A stretch of DNA of 64,000 nt, taken from the NCBI GenBank assembly GCA_038049695.1, contig CP142453.1:18356001-18420000 (forward strand). Reading direction: 5' to 3'. Positions within the stretch are counted from its first letter, which is position 1. Each line of letters begins with the position of its first letter. Positions 59,501 to 64,000 of the stretch are shown one piece after another. Source of the stretch: Cinnamomum chago (taxonomy: Eukaryota > Streptophyta > Magnoliopsida > Laurales > Lauraceae). The notes under the pieces were generated by a model. That model did not search any database. It had not been told where the DNA came from and was given only the letters and a program-made list of their open reading frames with translations. Made by a program: the position numbers and the translations under genes.

Positions 59501-62141
59501 AACTTTTAAGGCTGTTAAATCAAAGGCTTAGTAATATGGTGGGGCTGAATTTTTGGATTCCCCTTGTCCATGAGGAGACCTTTCCATCTGCCCTCCTTCC
59601 CATTGATAAATTTGCATCTAAGTAGCCCCATGAGCTGCACTGTATATAAGTTATATGCAGTCTGCAAGTAGGAGAACATTGCCCAAGAAAATACTATGGG
59701 GATGAAGAGGAAAACGTAGAAAATAGCTGCCAAAATATAAAATTTGTTGAAATGTTGGTTCAAGTAGGTATTAGGATCAATAAGGGGAAAAGACCTCAAA
59801 TCCTCAATTGCCTTTACATATGGTTCCTGATATTTAAACAATACCTAAAACATTTTATCTCAAAATTTTCCAGTAGAATTTACAAGGCTGATAATAATAA
59901 TAATCCCTAAATTAATTCACTGGCTGGAGAATTGTTATATCTGTTGACTGAAAAAACATATCATAAGCTTGTCAACTTCAGTTGATCCATGTTAACAAGT
60001 TGTTTCCAGGTAAAATACGGAAGATCATACTTGATGCATGATAGAACAAATTTTACAAAAAGTAAGAATTTTGCTGTCCATTCCATGGTTCAGAATATCT
60101 TATCAGCCATTAATCACTGGTTACTGGCCCACCCCATTATGATAATTAAAATGAATCCTTTAAAAAAAAAAAGAATATTGATAAATGTACCAATATGGCC
60201 AGCAATTTGATATAGTAGACCTCAAACCATGGAGTTTTTGGCATTTCATTTGTTTATTCAGCTTTCCAAAGTCAATCAAATAACATAGTTCTAAGCAATT
60301 CAAAGCCATTATTTGCTAATCCAAGTCTAGAGTAGAAATAGTGTCTTCCTCCCAAAAAGAAAGTGATGTATGGATTATTACATAAAAAATAAAAAATTTA
60401 TGTATATCGAAAAAACTCAGCTTAAAATATAATGGCTGAGTGGCTGAAATCTACGTGACTTGAACCTATGACCTTCAGCTCATAAAACCAACGCTGTAAT
60501 CAACTAAGCCATGAGACCATTAATAAAATAAACTCCATGTATTTGACTTCTTTTTGCATAAATTTCAGTGGAATAGAGTAAATGAAATGACCAAACAAAT
60601 CAACATAGAAACCTCATAACATTTAGGGGCCCCATAAATGCGTACATATTCCCTGAGAAAGAGAGTAAATATCAAAATCTATCAGTTTCTAATATTCTGA
60701 GATTTTAGGATTTTTTATAATTTTTTGGACTCTAGAAATTCACTCCAGCAGGAGATAAGTATCTCTGATAACCAAAATATGCCGCTCAATAGCCTTCCAT
60801 GAAGCTATACTAAACCTTAGTCCTTTCCACTTGTCAAGCTTCGAAGTGCAAACAGAAAACAAAAATTACTCAAAAACAAAACATATGTACAGTTGTACAA
60901 GTAGACAAAATCTCAGAATTCAGATTTTTTTGGAGGATCAATACAGCATTCAGAAACTGAGACTCAGTAATACTTAGAGGGAAGTCAAGAAAAGTAAAGA
61001 CAAGGTTATATTTACATTCCACAGCAGAAGCAAGCACAGACCTGCAACATCCTCAAAAACTTCACGCTGAAAACCTTTATGCCGACGCCTCCACAGGAAA
61101 AACACCACACCAATGCAAGTAAGGACCACCATCACACCTCCTATAGTTCCAAATATGATTCCAATTTTTGATTTATGTGAGGCACCTGTGAAGCAGATAC
61201 AAACATGAGGCATAAATCCATCTAAATGGAACTCCGAAAATTCATAACTACCAATATTTTTTAAGATAATCTAATTCTAACAAACAAAGTAATAAACTAT
61301 CTGAAATCACCTTTATCAGAAGCATTGGACACACAACTATTTGTAAAATTTGTGCCACAATTCAAGTTGTTTCCTGTAAAACTTCATCAAGAACCCAAAG
61401 TATGAAATACCTATAAATATTTGACAATGTTCATCTTGCTTATCAGGATTTGTAGTGTAAAATTATATAGTTAAAAAAGAAAAACATACTTGTATTTGGG
61501 AATTTGAAATAATCGATCAGGCACACGACCACTGAGATGATTGAAAGCTAGTTGACTGTCAATATAGTAGAAATAAAATGATGTCAAATACTTGAGTAAA
61601 GGATTGATTTTAAGGTAGCCAACTCCCAAACTAACCAATTTTGTACCCAGATACTCCCTTGGACCACTAGAAAATAAAGCTCATCAATTAAACACCTACA
61701 ACCTCAAGGTTGTAATAGTGAGCAATTCAACACATTTTCAGATATATATATATATGTATGTATGTATTCACAAAATAAAAACTAGAAATCAAAATTAGGA
61801 CACATTATGGGTAAATGTACCACTTACAGATTGATCAAGCTTGGAAGATTGGAAAGTGTGTCCGGAATAGTCCCATTAAGTTTGTTCTCACCCAAACTCC
61901 TGATCATTTGATCACAAAAATGACAATGTATTGTAATAAAACCAATTAACTGCTTGAAAGGGGAGTGAAATAGTTATAAATTTAGAATACAACTTACAAG
62001 AACTGAAGCTTGTTGAGATTGCCTAGGGAACTTGGTATCTCACCAGTTAAATAATTATTTTCCAAATTCAAGCTTGTTAGGTTTGTCAAATTCCCAAATT
62101 CTTTTGGTATCCCCCCTATTATGTTGTTACCTGGCAAGCCA
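50541..62141 (-). CDS. LRR receptor-like Ser/Thr kinase (At5g10290/At5g65240 type), 5' end outside
   Basis: Exons on the - strand: 62141-61998, 61899-61828, 61555-61490, 61381-61311, 61185-61042, 59144-58803, 53029-52635 and 50855-50541; all junctions from 61555 on are in phase. Order: LRRs ([35 protein letters not shown]), a spacer with [13 protein letters not shown], one membrane helix ([20 protein letters not shown]), RRRHKGFQ, then [20 protein letters not shown]. Kinase motifs: [17 protein letters not shown] (catalytic Lys), [37 protein letters not shown]. The tail ends MELSGGR. This is an LRR-RLK II (SERK-related) plasma-membrane protein; this subgroup is less studied than SERKs. Signal peptide, LRRNT and first LRRs are not in the window. 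The intron 58802-53030 is 5.8 kb and full of repeats. No defect is seen in what is present. Confidence 0.92.
50856..52634. other. RLK intron (last)
   Basis: Noncoding. It contains a small RTE-like 3' end (ccaacatagttggaccgagg, about 51,291-51,330) and a dispersed-repeat piece at 51,885-52,110. Confidence 0.5.
51885..52110 (+). repeat. dispersed repeat family, partial copy 2
   Basis: gatacccggatacttcaaaataggcaag and the following tatccggtacttcac match 39,530-39,590 in the same order. Unclassified. Confidence 0.5.
53030..54414. other. RLK large intron, proximal part
   Basis: Noncoding. A run of C bases (about 54,056-54,074, interrupted by one g) lies just before repeat sequence. Confidence 0.4.
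54415..54725 (-). pseudogene. RTE LINE 3' fragment
   Basis: gtcgtcgtcgtcaaagctttc, then ccaaatccttagataggc and catccatccatgtcctct match the - strand RTE copy at 32557-32710. A G run (about 54,579-54,604) interrupts it. In the RLK intron. Confidence 0.7.
54579..54604 (+). repeat. poly-G tract
   Basis: About 24 G in 26 bases, split by two T. With the C tract at 54,056-54,074 and the C run at about 6,037-6,053 it is one of three long G/C homopolymers. It could be real or an assembly-prone site. Confidence 0.7.
54930..55430 (+). pseudogene. Copia reverse transcriptase fragment
   Basis: Degenerate [24 protein letters not shown] (55015-55075), [23 protein letters not shown] (55090-55145), then [20 protein letters not shown] (55215-55270) and [18 protein letters not shown]. 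Stops and frameshifts are present. In the RLK intron. Confidence 0.75.
55480..55960 (+). repeat. dispersed repeat family, copy 3
   Basis: Related to 39,520-39,990: aataagaaaaccaatggaac, aactatatgaaataatgaac and ccaaacttgtacgctataag. It also carries two internal repeats of gactctgcacttctaaaaatcc (about 55,530 and 55,610). Unclassified. Confidence 0.65.
55961..56895. other. RLK intron, no feature assigned
   Basis: 56,150-56,360 (+) reads as a small degenerate Copia-like ORF at best. Nothing firm. Confidence 0.35.
56896..57189. mobile_element. Tourist-like MITE
   Basis: The element is 56899-57186. It begins gggaatgtttgga and ends tcaaacacgccc, bounded by taa on each side (56896-56898, 57187-57189), the 3-bp target of PIF/Harbinger MITEs. 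No coding content. Confidence 0.65.
57717..57963 (+). repeat. ~48-bp minisatellite, five units
   Basis: Each unit contains a form of ttacaaagagattatccct followed by aactatactt.tcataag. Five consecutive, diverged units. In the RLK intron. Confidence 0.85.
57964..58802. other. RLK intron, RTE-like ends
   Basis: 58,400-58,600 contains RTE 3'-end-like pieces in opposite orientation (catcgtcatcaaagccttatc and ccgaccctaaatagagtgg). Otherwise nothing firm. Confidence 0.4.
59145..61041. other. RLK intron between membrane and kinase exons
   Basis: The 59515-59841 ORF has no known domain and is taken as noncoding. A SINE piece lies at 60430-60522. Confidence 0.45.
60430..60522 (-). mobile_element. 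tRNA-derived SINE fragment
   Basis: On the - strand: TCATGGCTTAGTTGATTACA (box A-like), ATAGGTTCAAGTC (box B-like), then GATTTCAGCCACTCAGCCAT. The last part also occurs in the SINE at 62815-62935 (gatctaagctgctcggccat). In the RLK intron. Confidence 0.55.
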
Positions 62142-62814
62142 CTGCATGATGAATAATCGAGTAAATATTAATTGATGAAAGCAAGAACTAAAAAGAAAAG
62201 GAGGCACACAAAAAATGAAAGAAATTAGATATTTTACACACACAGAGCAAGAGAGACAGCGCAACCAAGGTTCAAAATAGTAGTATCAGAAAGCAAGAAA
62301 TGGTACATATCTGGAGTTTTGCCAGTTATCGTATCAGTTATCAAAACAAGCTTTTTTTAAGTATAAATCTAGAAAACATCCAAAAACTCAAGTTAACATT
62401 TTGATGCTTAGTTGCATCCTCAAGCAGTATATAAATACTCAAAACCCTTGATGTCATTCTAAGTCTTCTATTGCTTTAAACTATTGAATATGTTGAGTGT
62501 TGAGGTTGATAGATCTAGGATACAGATTCCTTGATCAAACAAATTATCACAAAATGACAATTGGTAATATGGAGAGGATTTGTAGAATGTTTTCATACAA
62601 ATGTCTCTATATATAAGAGTAATGCACATGGATCTTTGAGGATTATCAAGCTGTTGCAATCCCTTGATTAAGAGAAAATAATCTAGAACTAGTCCATTAT
62701 GATGTGGATACAAATCTACAAGATATATACAAGTTAAAAGTGTGTTGTGCCTGGTGCAAGTTGGCTGGTGTTTCCTGTGACTCGCTGCATCAGTCATTTC
62801 ATTCATGCTATTGG
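62142..62814. other. RLK upstream intron
   Basis: No LRR-like exon found on the - strand, so the earlier exons lie further out. Confidence 0.45.
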
Positions 62815-62935
62815 CTGAAATTGCTCAATTGATTAGAGCATTGGTTTTATGATCTAAAAGTTCACATATCTTAGTCACTTGGATCTAAGCTGCTCGGCCA
62901 TTGCCAATGGTGGAGCTAGGATTTTCTTGTAGGGA
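62815..62935 (+). mobile_element. tRNA-derived SINE fragment, same family
   Basis: ctcaattgattagagcattg, then aagttcacatatcttagtca and gatctaagctgctcggccat align with the - strand of 60430-60522. In the RLK upstream region. Confidence 0.5.
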
Positions 62936-63211
62936 GGCAAATGATAGTCAGTTTATCATATTCTATACTTATTGATTTATTATTATACAAATTTATTTTT
63001 GCAGACTCTTTTAATATATATTTGAAGAATAATCCTAATTTTGAAAATATCACACCATTTTCCAAGACATAATTTCTCACAACTTGTGAGGGCTTTTTTT
63101 TTTTTTGGTAAACTTGTAAGGGCAATTAAAATAAGAAAACAGTATGCCTCACCACAATGAATCCAAACCACTCAATAATCGCTTTCTTTCTCCTTGTTTT
63201 AGCACCAAGAG

Positions 63212-63604
63212 TGATGCAGTACGGAAGGCCCCGGGCCCACATGATGGACCCAGCCATCCAACCCAGTCCATCGGGTTCAGCCCACGGGCCCAATTGGCTG
63301 AGAAGCTACTGTGGCATAATACTTTTATCTTAAAGTTTATTTAATTAGGATTGTTTCTTGTTTTATTGTTTTAGGATTAGTAGCTTTCTATTTTAGAGTC
63401 ATTATTACATTATAAATAGAGAAGCCCTCCATTGTAATAGACATGCTTATTATCAATTAATGTTTTGAGTTATGAGAGTTTTCTCTTCAATTATGGTGTT
63501 TTCTCCTCTTGTGAGGTTGCCTTAGTGGCTGGAATCCATCTTCGGATTCAATCAATCCTTCAGGAGATTGATCTATTGTTCGGTCGTGGATCTTGGCTGC
63601 GTCA
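63212..63604 (+). repeat. 5' LTR of an LTR retrotransposon
   Basis: It starts tgatgcagtacggaaggc and ends ggatcttggctgcgtca, immediately followed by the PBS. TATA-like ttataaatag lies near 63,410-63,419. About 393 bp. The other LTR lies outside the window, so the left boundary is inferred from TG...CA. Confidence 0.7.
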
Positions 63605-63606
63605 AT

Positions 63607-63618
63607 TGGTATCAGAGC
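63607..63618 (+). other. primer-binding site
   Basis: tggtatcagagc, complementary to the 3' end of initiator tRNA-Met, two bases after the LTR. Confidence 0.85.
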
Positions 63619-64000
63619 CGAAGAGCGATCGCCGGGGAGACTCTATCCTTCCCGGAATTCCCCTCGTGTCCTTCCATCCACCACCGTCAGGAACCATAAT
63701 CTTGCCACCCAATCCATCAGATTTCACCCAACCCATCAGTCCATCATCTTCATCCCAACCCACCACCGGACACTGCCCTTTTTGCCAAACATCAAGCGTG
63801 CAATAGATGATCAAGGTCAAGGCAAAGCTGATCTCATGGAAAATTTGGAACAGTGCAAGATGATCAAGTTCGTGTTCCTCAAGAGCCACAGCACGTAGAA
63901 GAAGACCAAGGAGAAGCAGCCATTGAAGATTTTGACCAGGTTACCAAACAGAGTGAACATTCGGTAGATCTTGTTGACATGCCACTGCTAGATAATCCAT
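63619..64000 (+). mobile_element. start of LTR element interior (cut by window end)
   Basis: Leader region downstream of the PBS. A short ORF (63593-63898) is not recognisably gag. Whether this is Copia or Gypsy cannot be decided here. Confidence 0.5.

Noticed and set aside
59515..59841. 108-codon - strand ORF with a hydrophobic stretch
   Set aside because: It lies within the RLK intron and has no domain or conserved motif I recognise.
60430..60522. A functional tRNA gene
   Set aside because: It has box A- and B-like parts, but no closed cloverleaf or acceptor pairing, and it belongs to a SINE family with a second copy at 62815-62935.
61600..61680. A further LRR exon of the receptor kinase
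   Set aside because: Translation ([15 protein letters not shown]) is not LRR, and the exons on either side already join in frame to a complete LRR.

Overview
This is a nuclear segment of a flowering-plant genome. It is AT-rich, its genes carry multi-kilobase introns, its protein families (PP2C, LRR receptor kinase, plant mobile domain) are plant-type, and it is packed with plant transposons (Mutator-like, Copia, L1 and RTE LINEs, Au SINE, Tourist-like MITEs). I cannot name the species from sequence alone.

Layout. 1-3.7 kb: intergenic, with an inverted-repeat MITE family set in TA microsatellites. 3,712-20,232: one large Mutator-like element (MULE) with terminal inverted repeats and a perfect 9-bp target duplication (taaaatgtt, 3703-3711 and 20233-20241). 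It carries two convergent genes. The + strand gene encodes a MuDR N-terminal (PB1-like) domain but no transposase core. The - strand gene is an apparently intact five-exon plant-mobile-domain (MAIN/PPP7-long-form-like) gene of about 534 codons. The MULE also holds a ~310-bp tandem array, a recurring palindrome, and a nested, RT-deleted Copia element (about 14.67-18.48 kb). 20-28 kb: intergenic, with a 5'-truncated L1 tail and tandem repeats.

28.1-38.4 kb: a complete protein phosphatase 2C gene (+, five coding exons, 292 aa). Its 7.7-kb third intron is filled with RTE and L1 LINE fragments and an Au SINE. 41.4 and 48.0 kb: two short paralogous - strand genes that both begin MS..EALAMAG, separated by a non-autonomous LTR element (44,462-46,950). 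50.5 kb to about 62.1 kb: a - strand LRR receptor-like kinase close to the Arabidopsis At5g10290/At5g65240 group. Eight exons are in the window, and the first exons (signal peptide, LRRNT, first LRRs) lie beyond the upstream SINE and LTR element or outside the window. 63.2-64 kb: the LTR, primer-binding site and start of another LTR retrotransposon.

The host genes are two signalling proteins (a cytosolic/nuclear PP2C and a membrane receptor kinase) and two small genes of unknown role; nothing suggests they act together. The most unusual object is the MULE. Its MuDR-like convergent architecture pairs a transposase-less MuDR-N gene with an intact PMD gene whose last exon overlaps the opposing ORF.
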